Position numbers and translations under genes: made by a program. The notes beneath the pieces were generated by a model. That model did no database searches and had not been told where the DNA came from. It saw nothing but the letters and a program-made list of their open reading frames with translations. From contig NZ_CP096971.1 of the NCBI RefSeq assembly GCF_024758705.1, forward strand, positions 2,571,501-2,635,500: a DNA stretch of 64,000 nt. Reading direction: 5' to 3'. This document shows positions 27,512 to 36,418 of the stretch, one piece after another. The DNA is from Sphingomonas sp. SUN019 (GTDB lineage: Bacteria; Pseudomonadota; Alphaproteobacteria; Sphingomonadales; Sphingomonadaceae). Numbering within the stretch: the first letter of the stretch is position 1; each line of letters opens with the position of its first letter.

Positions 27512-28231
27512 TCAGCGCGCGGTGAGGAAGCTGGCGATGGTCAACCGCCCGGTACGCGGATCGCCGGGCAGCGCGATATCGTTCGGGATCGCGGCGCAAT
27601 GCAACAGGCTGGAACGATAGAGAATTGCGCGGTTCCAGGCGGGCTTAATCGTGGCGATCGTTTCGAACAGCACCGCGTTCTCATCGATATAGCCGGGCGG
27701 CGGCTCGCCTTCGCCCGCGAAATCGGCGGCGAGCGCGTCGAGCCAGACGCGGTGGCGCGCGGCGTCGATCGTCTCGAATCCGGTGGAACGGTGACGGAAG
27801 AAGCGCGTGCCGCCGAAGTCCGCGCGCGACAGATAGTGGACGATCGCGATGCGGCCCGGTTCGACCGAATCGACGTGCGGGATACGCTGGGCGAGCACCA
27901 GCTGCTCGGGCGGCGTGGTGGCGAGCGAGAACAGCGCGCGATCAACCGCGAGGTGCTCGTGATGGCCGAACACCTTGCGCACGGCCGCCGCCACAAGACC
28001 ACCGACGCTGGCGAAGTAATCGGTCGGGGCGGGTGCGCGCGGGCCGGGGTAATATTCGCCGGCTGGCGTCAGGTGCGTGGCGGCGGCTGCATCGACCAGC
28101 GCATCGGGATCGGGCGCGAAGCCGTCGATGACGACGATCGGCTGCTCCTCGCGCCCGACCCGCTCCACCGCGACGCTTGGGGTCACCCGGCGCACCCGCG
28201 GTTGACAGCGCGCGCCCGACCGTCGAGCCAT
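27512..28231 (-). CDS. DUF6445 protein
   Basis: 239 aa from ATG 28231. The segment PIVVIDGFAPDPDALVDAA, then YYPGPRAP, then ALFSLAT and PHVDSVEPGRIAIVHYLS, FGGTRFFRHR and NRAILYRSSLLHC form the DUF6445 pattern. The H-x-D and later His suggest a 2-oxoglutarate/Fe(II) oxygenase-like fold, an inference. Such genes recur beside tryptophan-halogenase-like, cupin-like and TonB receptor genes in glycan loci. GTG 28186 is an alternative start and would leave room for a promoter facing the divergent cupin-like gene. Confidence 0.75.
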   Translation of the reverse strand: MARRSGARCQPRVRRVTPSVAVERVGREEQPIVVIDGFAPDPDALVDAAAATHLTPAGEYYPGPRAPAPTDYFASVGGLVAAAVRKVFGHHEHLAVDRALFSLATTPPEQLVLAQRIPHVDSVEPGRIAIVHYLSRADFGGTRFFRHRSTGFETIDAARHRVWLDALAADFAGEGEPPPGYIDENAVLFETIATIKPAWNRAILYRSSLLHCAAIPNDIALPGDPRTGRLTIASFLTAR

Positions 28232-28239
28232 GACAAGCG

Positions 28240-29250
28240 ATGCGAGCGATATCCGAACGGCACGGCGTCACGCCCGCGATCTTCGCCGAGATTCGCGCTG
28301 CGAGCGAGCCCGTCGTGCTGCGGGGACTTGTCGCCGACTGGCCTGTCGTTCGTGCGGGCGATCGCTGGACGGATTATCTGGCGGACGCTGCCACGACGGT
28401 TCCTGTCCCGGTCGTCCGCGCAGCACCCGAGGCGGAAGGGCGGCTGCATTACAACCCCGGCCTCACCGGCACGAACTTCGTGCGCGGACCCGACACGCTG
28501 GCGGGTTTCCTCAGCGCACTGACCGCCGAGGCGATGAAGCCCGATCCCGATACGCTGGCGGTTCAGGCGATCGCCGCGGCCGAGGTGCTGCCGGGCTTCG
28601 CCGCCGCGCATCCGTTGCCGCTGTTGCCGGGCGACGTCGCGCCGCGGCTGTGGATCGGAAATCGCGCACGGGTCGCGATCCATAACGATCCGATGGAGAA
28701 TATCGCGGTCGTTGCGGCCGGTCGCCGCCGCTTTACGTTGTTCGCGCCCGAACAGCTTCCCAACCTCTATCTGGGGCCGTTCCATCTGACGCCCGCGGGA
28801 ACGCCGGTCAGCATGGTCCACCTGACCGCCCCCGATCTGACGCGCTATCCGCGGTTCGCCGATGCCCTGGCGAGCGCGCAGGAGGCGGAGCTTGGCCCCG
28901 GCGATGCGCTCTACATTCCGTATGGCTGGTATCACCATGTCGAGGCGCTGGAGGCCGCGAACCTGCTGGTCAATTACTGGTGGAACCCGGCGCGCGGCGA
29001 TGTCGGGTCGCCGTGGGATGCGTTGCTCCACGGGATGATGACGCTGCGCAATCTGCCCGCCGACCAGCGTCGCCAGTGGCAGGCGATGTTCGCGCATTAC
29101 GTCTTTCTGGAGGGCGGCGATCCGGCGGCGCATATTCCGCCGCACGCCCGCGGTATCCTTTCCGCGAGCGAGCCGCGCGACGTGGCGCAGATGCGCCGCG
29201 AGCTTATCGCGAAGCTGCAAGGCGCTGGCCGGGGCGAGACGCCGCGCTGA
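28240..29250 (+). CDS. Cupin-like (JmjC/FIH-type) domain protein
   Basis: 336 aa. The opening EPVVLRGLVADWPVV is typical of cupin_8 proteins. The probable iron ligands are His and Asp in RVAIHNDPMENIAVV and the second His in YIPYGWYHHVEAL. The middle RRRFTLFAPEQLPNLYLGP is the family hallmark. Members are Fe(II)/2-oxoglutarate hydroxylases; the substrate in halogenase/TonB loci is not known. Its 3' end overlaps the convergent halogenase-like gene by 47 bp. Confidence 0.87.
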   Translation: MRAISERHGVTPAIFAEIRAASEPVVLRGLVADWPVVRAGDRWTDYLADAATTVPVPVVRAAPEAEGRLHYNPGLTGTNFVRGPDTLAGFLSALTAEAMKPDPDTLAVQAIAAAEVLPGFAAAHPLPLLPGDVAPRLWIGNRARVAIHNDPMENIAVVAAGRRRFTLFAPEQLPNLYLGPFHLTPAGTPVSMVHLTAPDLTRYPRFADALASAQEAELGPGDALYIPYGWYHHVEALEAANLLVNYWWNPARGDVGSPWDALLHGMMTLRNLPADQRRQWQAMFAHYVFLEGGDPAAHIPPHARGILSASEPRDVAQMRRELIAKLQGAGRGETPR

Positions 29251-30757
29251 CCGGAAGCGGAGGCGCGGGGCAGACCTTCGCAACATAGTCGGCATGGCTC
29301 GGCATCACGTCGACGCAGCGGGCGATCACCTGTTCGATATTGCCGAGATAGGCGGCGATCTCGTCCTCCGACTTGATGTCTACCAGCGGGTCGTAGCCCG
29401 TGGGGATGATCCCCTGGCCGATGAAGACCTGAATCCAGCTCTCCTCCGCGAACAGCTCGTCGTCCTCGCGGAAGATGCGGCCGTTGGCGGCGAACAGGTC
29501 GATCTTGCGCTGGAGGGTCGCGGGCACCTGCATGTCGCGGACGTGGCGCCAGAACGGCGTGTCGCCGCGCTCGGTCGCCTTATAGTGGAGGATGATGAAG
29601 TCGCGGATGCGTTCGTATTCGAAATCGGTCTGGCGGTTGAACTCGGCGATATTCGCGTCGTCGAACCCAGCGTCGGGCAGCAGGCGGACGAGGCGCAGGA
29701 TGGCGGACTGGATCAGGTGAAGGCCGGTCGATTCAAGCGGTTCGAGGAAGCCGCCCGCCAGCCCGATCGCGACGCAGTTCTTCACCCACGCGCGATTGCG
29801 CTTGCCGGGGACGAAGCGCAGGCGGCGCGGATCGCCCGCGGCGGGCGCGTCGAGCGTGTCGAACAGGATCGTTTCGGCATCCGCGTCGTCCATCCAGCGG
29901 CTGGCGTAGACATGGCCGTTGCCGGTGCGGTGCTGGAGCGGGATGCGCCACTGCCACCCGGCGGGCCGAGCGGTGGAGCGGGTGTAGGGGGTGAAATCTG
30001 CGGAGCGTTCGGACGGCACCGCGATCGCGCGGTCGCACGGCAGCCAGTGATTCCAGTCCTCGTAACCCGCCTCCAGCGCCTGTTCGATGATGAGTCCGCG
30101 AAAGCCCGAGCAGTCGATGAAAAGGTCGGCTTCGATCACCTCGCCGTCGGTCATCGTGATCGACCGGACGAATCCGTCCGCCGGGTCGAGCGACACTTCA
30201 CCGATTTTGCCTTCGCGCCGCTGCACGCCGCGCGCCTGCGCATAGTCCGCGAGATAGGCGGCATAGAGGCCCGCATCGAAATGGAAGGCGTTGGCGATCT
30301 GCCCGATCGGCGACTGCGGCTGATCGGGACGCGCGCGCATGAACTTGTTCTGGTGGACGGCGGCGGTGTTGATCGAGAAATGGTCGAGCGGGCTGGCGCG
30401 GCCAGCCGCGTGCATCTTCAGCCAGTACTGGTGGCAGCGCAGCCATTCGAGATCCTGCCCGATGACCCCGAAACCGTGGGTGTAGCTGCTCCCCGGCCGC
30501 AGCCAGTCGATGAAGCGGATGCCGAGCTTGAACGTCCCCTGCGTGCGCTGAAGGAACTCGTTCTCGTCGAGCCCGAGCAGTTCGTTGAATTTCTTGATCG
30601 CAGGAATCGTCGCCTCGCCGACGCCGACGGTGCCGATCTCGTCGGATTCGATCAGGATGATCTCGTACAGCCCCTGGAACAGCCGGCTCATCATCGCGGC
30701 GGTCATCCAGCCGGCGGAACCGCCGCCCGCGATCAGGATGCGCTTGAGCTGTTTCAT
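29204..30757 (-). CDS. Tryptophan-halogenase-family flavoprotein
   Basis: 517 aa FAD-dependent protein. It has the dinucleotide-binding GGGSAGW at residue 11, the motif WQWRIP (the family WxWxIP) and LEPLESTGLHLIQSAI. The lysine corresponding to the catalytic Lys of PrnA appears to be kept in GTFKLGIRFIDW, so halogenation chemistry is possible. Members encoded beside TonB receptors in sphingomonads and Caulobacter have no proven substrate and may act on glycans or siderophore-like ligands. Separated from the upstream receptor gene by a hairpin terminator. Confidence 0.88.
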   Translation of the reverse strand: MKQLKRILIAGGGSAGWMTAAMMSRLFQGLYEIILIESDEIGTVGVGEATIPAIKKFNELLGLDENEFLQRTQGTFKLGIRFIDWLRPGSSYTHGFGVIGQDLEWLRCHQYWLKMHAAGRASPLDHFSINTAAVHQNKFMRARPDQPQSPIGQIANAFHFDAGLYAAYLADYAQARGVQRREGKIGEVSLDPADGFVRSITMTDGEVIEADLFIDCSGFRGLIIEQALEAGYEDWNHWLPCDRAIAVPSERSADFTPYTRSTARPAGWQWRIPLQHRTGNGHVYASRWMDDADAETILFDTLDAPAAGDPRRLRFVPGKRNRAWVKNCVAIGLAGGFLEPLESTGLHLIQSAILRLVRLLPDAGFDDANIAEFNRQTDFEYERIRDFIILHYKATERGDTPFWRHVRDMQVPATLQRKIDLFAANGRIFREDDELFAEESWIQVFIGQGIIPTGYDPLVDIKSEDEIAAYLGNIEQVIARCVDVMPSHADYVAKVCPAPPLPVSAASRPGQRLAASR

Positions 30758-30790
30758 CGCGCGAACCTAAAACCTCGGCTTCGAAAAGAC

Positions 30791-30822
30791 GAGGGCGGCG
30801 CAAGGGGGGATGCGCCGCCCTC
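30791..30822 (-). terminator. Intrinsic terminator or attenuator between receptor and halogenase genes
   Basis: A perfect 12-bp stem GAGGGCGGCGCA / TGCGCCGCCCTC with an 8-base loop. On the minus strand it is followed by GTCTTTTCG, a short T-rich tail. It lies 12 bp behind the TonB receptor stop and 34 bp ahead of the halogenase-like start, so it may reduce readthrough rather than stop it. Confidence 0.8.
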
Positions 30823-30833
30823 CAGGGGGAGAA

Positions 30834-33749
30834 TCAGAAGCGGTAGTTGAAGCCGAGCAGATATTGCCGGCCGTATTTCTCATAGGTTTCGAGCAGCGAG
30901 CCGCCGTTCGCCGTCGTCGTGCCGCCGCCGTCGAGGCCGAGCCGCGTGCGGTACGGCGAGTCGGTCAGGTTGTTGACCTGGAACAATACGCCCAACCCCT
31001 CCAGCGCGCCGCCGGGGATCGTATACCCGATCTGCGCATCGACCTGTTTGTCGGCGAGGATTTCGGTGAAGCCGCGCGTCGCGAATAGTTGGACTACCTC
31101 GCCCTTGAACGCCGACCGGTAACGCTGGCTGACGCGCGCCTGGAAGCCGCCGCGTTCGTAGAAGGCCGTGACGTTGTAGATCGTGCCCGAGAGGCCGGGA
31201 ATGCGGACCTCCTGCGTCGGATCGGGGTTGGATGTCGGGTTGAGGTTCGATTTGGTCAGCGACAGGCTGCCGAGCACGCCGAACCCGTCGAGGAAGCTCG
31301 TGACCGTGCCGAAGTTGAACGAGCCGGAGAATTCAAGGCCCTTGATGGTGCCTCCCTTGCCGTTGGCGGGCAGCGTGATCTGGCCGATCGGACTGATGAT
31401 GACGTCGGCCGGGGGCACCGGTCCCGCCGGAATCGGAATGCCGGTGAAATCGAACGTGCCGGACTGCTGATAGATATAGGTGTTCAGTTTCTTGTAGAAG
31501 CCTGCGACAGCGAAATAAGTCGTCGGGTTGACGTACCATTCGAAGGAGGCGTCGAGCGCGTCCGCCCGCCACGGCTTCAAACGTGGATTGCCGCCGCTGG
31601 CCGACCAGGGGTTGACGACCTGTCCCGGCGAACACGTCTGACCGCTACAGACGTTACCGTTGAACCCGGGCGAGACGTTGGCGCGCAGATCGTCCATCCG
31701 CGGACGCGCGGTCGTCTTCGACGCGGCGAGACGCAGCCGGAACCCGCCGCCGAAATCGTAGATCAGGTTCAGGCTGGGCAGGATGTCGGTATAGCTTGCG
31801 CCGTCGGTGCGATTGATCGGGTTCGCGCCGTTGATGATGACGCCGCTCGATCGCTGGGTCTGGTTGATGATCTGCACCCCGGCATTGCCCTTCAACCGGC
31901 CCCAGTCGATGTTGAGCTTGCCGTACCAGGTGACGACGTCCTCCGTGATCGCCCAGTTCTTGTCGAAGAAGTTGGCGTCACGGATCGGCGAAACCGTGTA
32001 ATATTTGTCGAGCGCCGAACGCAGGTCGACGCTCAGCACCTTGCCGAAACCGACGAAGCCGAGGTCGCTCGAGCTCACGAGATCGCTTGGGTCGACCAGT
32101 GTCTGCTGGCGCCCGTTGTTCAGGAAAAGGTCGTTGTCGTCGACGAACTTGTCTTTCGACCGATGCGTATAGTTCACGCCAACGTCGATGCCGTCGAAGA
32201 ACCCGTCGAGATCGTGGTTCAGCCGCAGATCTAGCGCGTATACGGACTCGGTGACCTCGGGGAACCGGATCGCGCCGTCATGACCCCAGCCGCCCCACGG
32301 CGCGCGGTCACCTAGCGACACCTTCGACGCATCGGCATAGTCCAGGCCTGGATCGTAGGTCGGGAAATTATCGGCCGGCGCGGCGAAGCCGATGTTGTCG
32401 AACGTCCGCCCGATCGTGCCGTTGTCCGGGGACACGCCGCCCACACCCAAGCCGTAGCCCGCATAGGTCTCCGCAATCTGTTCGGTGCGATGATTGCGCG
32501 AATAGGAGAGGTCGGTGAAGAACTTCGTCCGCTCGTCGAGCTTGAATTCGTTGTTCCAGCCGATCGAGACCAGGTTGTCCTGCCGCTTGTTATAATCGTT
32601 GCGGATGATCGGCACGACGTTGTTCTGCGTGCCCGAAGCTGCAAACTTCGAACCGTCGCGATCCTCGGCCTGCACGTTCGTGAAGACCATATTATCCGAG
32701 ATCGAAATGGGGCCGACCGGCGCACTGCTGAACGGATTGGAGAACCACTGCGCGCCGCGCGTGATCTCCCGTTGGGCGAACGTCGAATAATAAGCGTCGA
32801 TCGTCGAATGGAAATTGTCGCTCGGCTGCCATTCGAGGATGCCGATGAACGCGTCGCGCTTGTTGAGGCGCGACGTCAGGAAAGCTTCCTGGCCGTTCAA
32901 CAGCAGCGCGCCGTCGGCGCTGTCGGGCTGAACCACGTTGATCGGATTGCCGTTGGCGTCGGTCTGGTCGCCGAACGCTTCGTATCCATAGGCCTTGTAA
33001 TGCTTGGTCTGCGACGGTGAATCGAGGTGCGCATAGCCGAACGCTACGCCCAGCGTGCCGTCGGCGAACTGGTCGATATAGCTGACGCTCGCGCGGCCGC
33101 CCCAGTTGCGCAGATCCTGATTGAGGCGCTTTCCCTCGGTCTTCTCCCCGCGGACGTTGACCGCGAATGCCTGCTTGCCGAATTCGAGCGGACGGACGGT
33201 GCGCAGGTCGGCGGTGCCCGACAGGCCGAAACCGGCGATCTGTGCATCGGGCGTCTTGTAGATGACGACGCTGGAGAGCAGTTCGGAGGGATATTGGTCG
33301 AATTCGACCGCGCGGTTGTCGCCCGAACTCGCCTGCTGGCGGCCGTTCAGCAGCGTGGTCGTGAAATCGGGGGCGAGGCCGCGGATCGAGATCACCTGCG
33401 CGCGGCCGTTGACGCGCTGCGCTGCCAGACCCGGCAGGCGCGCGATCGATTCCGCGATCGACACGTCGGGCAGCTTGCCGATATCCTCGGCCGAGATTGC
33501 CTCGACTATCGACGTCTGGTTCTTCTTCAGGTCGATCGAATCCGCGATGCCGCGGCGGATGCCGGTGACGACGATGTCGCCGTCGGCGGCCTGATCGTCG
33601 GCGGCCTGCCCCGGCGGTTGCGCGGGCGCGCTCGCCTCCTGCGCCGTCGCGGGAATTGCAGCGGCGATCGCAAGCGCCGACGCCGTCAAGTACAACGCCT
33701 TGGAAGCAGTATATCCGACCGCGACGTTGCGCGTGTTGTAGAGCCCCAT
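30834..33749 (-). CDS. TonB-dependent outer-membrane receptor
   Basis: 971 aa. Signal peptide (ASALAIAAAIPATAQ) then an acidic linker, then the plug domain: GDIVVTGIRRGIADSIDLKK, SAEDIGKLPDVSIAESIARL, RVNGRAQVISIRGLAPDFTT, LLNGRQQ. The rest is a 22-strand barrel ending YLLGFNYRF with terminal Phe. This branch of receptors usually imports oligosaccharides. ATG 33749 was chosen for its GGGGAGGACGT ribosome-binding site. A LacI-type palindrome upstream ties it to the GH3/GH30 operon. Confidence 0.94.
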   Translation of the reverse strand: MGLYNTRNVAVGYTASKALYLTASALAIAAAIPATAQEASAPAQPPGQAADDQAADGDIVVTGIRRGIADSIDLKKNQTSIVEAISAEDIGKLPDVSIAESIARLPGLAAQRVNGRAQVISIRGLAPDFTTTLLNGRQQASSGDNRAVEFDQYPSELLSSVVIYKTPDAQIAGFGLSGTADLRTVRPLEFGKQAFAVNVRGEKTEGKRLNQDLRNWGGRASVSYIDQFADGTLGVAFGYAHLDSPSQTKHYKAYGYEAFGDQTDANGNPINVVQPDSADGALLLNGQEAFLTSRLNKRDAFIGILEWQPSDNFHSTIDAYYSTFAQREITRGAQWFSNPFSSAPVGPISISDNMVFTNVQAEDRDGSKFAASGTQNNVVPIIRNDYNKRQDNLVSIGWNNEFKLDERTKFFTDLSYSRNHRTEQIAETYAGYGLGVGGVSPDNGTIGRTFDNIGFAAPADNFPTYDPGLDYADASKVSLGDRAPWGGWGHDGAIRFPEVTESVYALDLRLNHDLDGFFDGIDVGVNYTHRSKDKFVDDNDLFLNNGRQQTLVDPSDLVSSSDLGFVGFGKVLSVDLRSALDKYYTVSPIRDANFFDKNWAITEDVVTWYGKLNIDWGRLKGNAGVQIINQTQRSSGVIINGANPINRTDGASYTDILPSLNLIYDFGGGFRLRLAASKTTARPRMDDLRANVSPGFNGNVCSGQTCSPGQVVNPWSASGGNPRLKPWRADALDASFEWYVNPTTYFAVAGFYKKLNTYIYQQSGTFDFTGIPIPAGPVPPADVIISPIGQITLPANGKGGTIKGLEFSGSFNFGTVTSFLDGFGVLGSLSLTKSNLNPTSNPDPTQEVRIPGLSGTIYNVTAFYERGGFQARVSQRYRSAFKGEVVQLFATRGFTEILADKQVDAQIGYTIPGGALEGLGVLFQVNNLTDSPYRTRLGLDGGGTTTANGGSLLETYEKYGRQYLLGFNYRF

Positions 33750-33825
33750 ACGTCCTCCCCGCGGATGCGGTCGGTTCGATCCGACTAGCGTCCGAAATAC
33801 TCGATCAAATTCACTGGCGTCCAAA

Positions 33826-33841
33826 CCGGAAGCGCTTCCAA
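33826..33841. promoter_or_regulatory. LacI-type operator upstream of the TonB receptor
   Basis: CCGGAAGCGCTTCCAA shares the 12-base core GGAAGCGCTTCC and right flank with the perfect palindrome at 26372. It lies 77 bp upstream of the receptor start. Two copies of one site in front of the two glycan transcripts support a shared regulon. Confidence 0.82.
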
Positions 33842-34131
33842 CGCGTAGCAGAACTGGTCAGGGCTGCAACAATTTTTGCTGGCCGTACTCGGAAACCGAA
33901 ATCCCACAACAAGCTGCGCCAGCCACGAAGAGATTACGGTGGGCATCACGGGCGCGCTCATATGCGCGTGGCGAACGATCAGTCGGGCGGACCCGCAGTG
34001 TAGTTGTTGACGCGATCGTATGAGTTGACTCTCCATATTGCGGGCCGGTGGCGGCTGGGCCGGTCAGGAAGTGATCGATGAGCGCGGATTCAACAACGTA
34101 GGACGGTTGACTACGTCCGCTACTAAAGGCG
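33842..34131. other. Intergenic stretch upstream of the receptor
   Basis: 290 bases, less GC-rich than the surroundings. It holds the probable promoter of the receptor gene near 33850-33900, though no clean -35/-10 pair stands out. No gene, RNA or repeat is recognised in the remainder. Confidence 0.3.
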
Positions 34132-34530
34132 TTAGTGTCGGCCGCGCACTGCTAGGATCGAAATACCGCCGCCGAGTGTCAGCAGTGGCGCAAGACACGC
34201 CGCCATGGCGAGCGGCACGATCGCGAAGCGCGCGCCGTCGCCCAGCATCGTCGCCCCGATCAACAACGCCGACACGCCCGACGCGCTCGGCGCGCCGAGC
34301 GACAGCAGGCCACCCGCAACGCCCTTTTCTTCATCGGGAATCTCGTCCGCCAGGATCGTCAGCAGCGGCGCAAGCAACGCGTTGACCGCGAGTTGGAAGA
34401 TCACCGCGGACAGAATAATTGTCGAAGATGATGTCGCCAGCGTGATGCCGATGTAAGAGAGCGCGGTTCCGACGGTGGCGATAGCCATCCCACGCCGTCG
34501 CCCACATCCGCGCGCAACTGCGCGGTCCAA
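34132..34530 (-). pseudogene. MFS transporter fragment
   Basis: The sequence LDRAVARGCGRRRGMAIATV matches the conserved loop between helices 2 and 3 of MFS permeases. About four hydrophobic segments follow (TM3-TM6), ending RGRH and a stop. Helices 1-2 and the whole C-terminal half are missing. It lies behind the TonB locus, where an intact sugar permease often occurs, so it may be its remnant. Confidence 0.7.
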
Positions 34531-34585
34531 GAACGGATTCTTGGGAGTATGAACGAACGGCAGGTTACAGGAATGGCTCAGACCA

Positions 34586-34621
34586 CGCCAAATGACCGAC
34601 TCTGGGTCAGGTGGTTTGGCG
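34586..34621 (-). terminator. Possible hairpin terminator
   Basis: CGCCAAA plus TGACC pairs with GGTCA plus TTTGGCG, with a 5-base bulge in one arm and a 7-base loop. It lies 11 bp beyond the stop of the minus-strand gene at 34633. There is no T-run, so the call is weak. Confidence 0.35.
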
Positions 34622-34632
34622 CACCGCCGCCC

Positions 34633-34992
34633 TTACTGATGGCGGAGGGTCTTCTCGAAGCCTTCATTCGCCTTCGTCATTTTGGCTAGCTTCCGCAGAT
34701 AGGTCCGAACATGCCGTTCGAACCGAATATCGTCATGGAGACCGGTCGCAGGATACTCGTCCTGGCCGATCAGTTCTTTGAGGCGGGCGGTGAGCGCAGC
34801 CTGGTCGTTCGTGCAGTCGGCGCTCTTCAGCGCGCCGCAAGCCCATTCCTCGGCCGCGGCCTTGTCGAAATCATCCCGAGCGTCATAGCCGCGTCTGTCC
34901 GCAGCAGCCTGGTCCAGCCGCGACGCTTCGTAACGGCGCTCCAGCCATTTGCGGACCACTGCCGCATTCCAAGATTTCAACGGATCCGTCAT
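34633..34992 (-). CDS. Hypothetical small helical protein
   Basis: 119 aa from ATG 34992, which has AAGGAAGG directly upstream; a longer start at 35085 is less likely. The sequence is charged and helical (RKWLERRYEASRLDQAAADR, DDFDKAAAEEWACGALKSAD), with no membrane segment or signal. I do not recognise the family. It is divergent from the HNH gene and less GC-rich than the core genome. Confidence 0.6.
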   Translation of the reverse strand: MTDPLKSWNAAVVRKWLERRYEASRLDQAAADRRGYDARDDFDKAAAEEWACGALKSADCTNDQAALTARLKELIGQDEYPATGLHDDIRFERHVRTYLRKLAKMTKANEGFEKTLRHQ

Positions 34993-35102
34993 CCTTCCTT
35001 CTCGATCGGCCCACCGCGATAGAACCCTGTCGTCAGCTTTCCATATGCTGCAGCAGATCGCTTCGCTACAGGCGAGGGCAATCAAAGCAGTTGGATCGAG
35101 CT

Positions 35103-35438
35103 ATGGCCAGACGTTCAAAACATGATCCCTACGATCATCTTCCGCAGGAAGAAGACGCCCCGTCCGCGCTGGCGCCATGCTGGCTCTGCGGCCGGCCGAC
35201 CGGCAAGATCATTGTCTGGCACCATCCCGTGCCCAAGAGCCGCGGTGGCCGTGATGTCGTGCCGATGCATTCGATCTGCCAGCAGACCCTGATCGCCAAT
35301 TTCACCAATTCCGAATTGCAGCGGCATGGCACGGAGGTGGCGGGCCTTCTGGATCATCCGAACGTACGCAAATTTGTGGATTGGGTGGCCAAGAAGGATC
35401 CGGACTTTACCGCAACGATTCCGAAGAAGCAGCGCTGA
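35103..35438 (+). CDS. HNH-type zinc-binding protein
   Basis: 111 aa. CWLCGRP, then WHHPVPKSRGGRDVVPMHSIC, is an HNH-like core: a CxxC pair, the HH of the active-site strand and a later Cys. This is the zinc-knuckle layout of small HNH endonucleases, but the final histidine or asparagine of the motif is not obvious. ATG 35103 is preferred over TTG 35091. Nuclease activity is possible but unproven. Confidence 0.7.
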   Translation: MARRSKHDPYDHLPQEEDAPSALAPCWLCGRPTGKIIVWHHPVPKSRGGRDVVPMHSICQQTLIANFTNSELQRHGTEVAGLLDHPNVRKFVDWVAKKDPDFTATIPKKQR

Positions 35439-35563
35439 TACCTAACTTTCGGTTTCAGTGAATGAATGGCAGGTTTCAGCGACAGGTAAAGCGCCCTGAA
35501 CGGCTGAGATTGGGTCTTCAGCTTCAAGTGGTTGAATCCAGTGACCGCCCCCATATTCACGGC

Positions 35564-35923
35564 ATGACCAAGCTCATTGTCTGGCACGATGGCGGCTGCT
35601 CGCTTTGTCGCCGCGAGATAGCGCTGATGCGCCGGCTCGATATTCGAGGCGCGATCCGGTTTGTCGACGTGGCCGACGCCGCTGCGACATGCCCGATCGA
35701 CCGGCGCCAGCTGTTGGCCCGGTTCCACGCGAGCGAGGATGGCGTACTCCTGTCCGGAGCCGCGGCGTTCGCGGCGATGTGGCGGGCGATCCCGGTCCTG
35801 CGGCCGCTGGGGCTGCTGGCCCGATCGCGCCTCGTGCTCGCGTTGATCGAGCGGCTCTACCTGGGCTTTTTGCGGGTTCGTCCCGGTCTGAAGCGGCTTG
35901 CCGGCGGCAGAGTTTCCATATGA
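35564..35923 (+). CDS. DCC-family thiol-disulfide oxidoreductase (DUF393)
   Basis: 119 aa. The defining motif DGGCSLCRRE (DxxCxxC) lies at residues 8-17, in the N-terminal thioredoxin-like strand-helix. Downstream FVDVADAAATCPIDR and DGVLLSGAAAFAAMWRAIP fit DUF393. Probably cytoplasmic. The stop overlaps the next start (ATGA), so it leads a three-gene operon with DUF427 and the ABC1 kinase. Confidence 0.87.
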   Translation: MTKLIVWHDGGCSLCRREIALMRRLDIRGAIRFVDVADAAATCPIDRRQLLARFHASEDGVLLSGAAAFAAMWRAIPVLRPLGLLARSRLVLALIERLYLGFLRVRPGLKRLAGGRVSI

Positions 35924-36414
35924 GGCCGCGTCCCGACCAGATCGGCCCGGGCCAAGAAAGCGTGTGGAAGTATCCGCGTCCCGCCGTCGCCGAGTCGACA
36001 GACGCGCGCATCGTTATTCAGCATCGCGGCGCGATCGTCGCGGACACGATCCGCGCGATCCGAACGCTCGAGACGAGCCACCCGCCGAGCTATTACATTC
36101 CGCCCGACGACATCAGCGGTGGCGTCCTGCGATGCGCGGGCGGCGGCTCGTTCTGCGAATGGAAGGGGTCGGCGACCTATTGGGACGTCGTCATCGGCGA
36201 CGTGACGCTGCCGCGGGTCGGCTGGAGCTACTCAAGCCCAACCCCGTCCTTCGTATCGCTGCGCGATCACGTCGCCTTCTATGCCGCCCCATTCGACCGT
36301 TGCACGGTCGATGGCGAGGTGGTGACGCCGCAGTCGGGCGGCTTCTATGGCGGCTGGATCACCGCCAACCTCGCCGGTCCGTTCAAGGGCGTCCCCGGCA
36401 GCATGGGCTGGTGA
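35920..36414 (+). CDS. DUF427 protein
   Basis: 164 aa. The family pattern is clear: ARIVIQHRGAIVADTIRAIR, LETSHPPSYYIPPDDI, SFCEWKGSATYWDVV and DHVAFYAAPFDRCTVDGE ending GGFYGGWIT. The conserved Cys, Glu and Trp of CEWKG may form a binding pocket; the function is unknown. It is coupled to the preceding DCC gene by a 4-base overlap and lies 4 bp ahead of the kinase gene. Confidence 0.9.
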   Translation: MRPRPDQIGPGQESVWKYPRPAVAESTDARIVIQHRGAIVADTIRAIRTLETSHPPSYYIPPDDISGGVLRCAGGGSFCEWKGSATYWDVVIGDVTLPRVGWSYSSPTPSFVSLRDHVAFYAAPFDRCTVDGEVVTPQSGGFYGGWITANLAGPFKGVPGSMGW

Positions 36415-36418
36415 GGCG

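Noticed and set aside
35605..36011. Alternative long start of the DUF427 gene inside the DCC gene
   Set aside because: The conserved DUF427 sequence begins after ATG 35920, and the upstream part is only an out-of-frame reading of the DCC gene.
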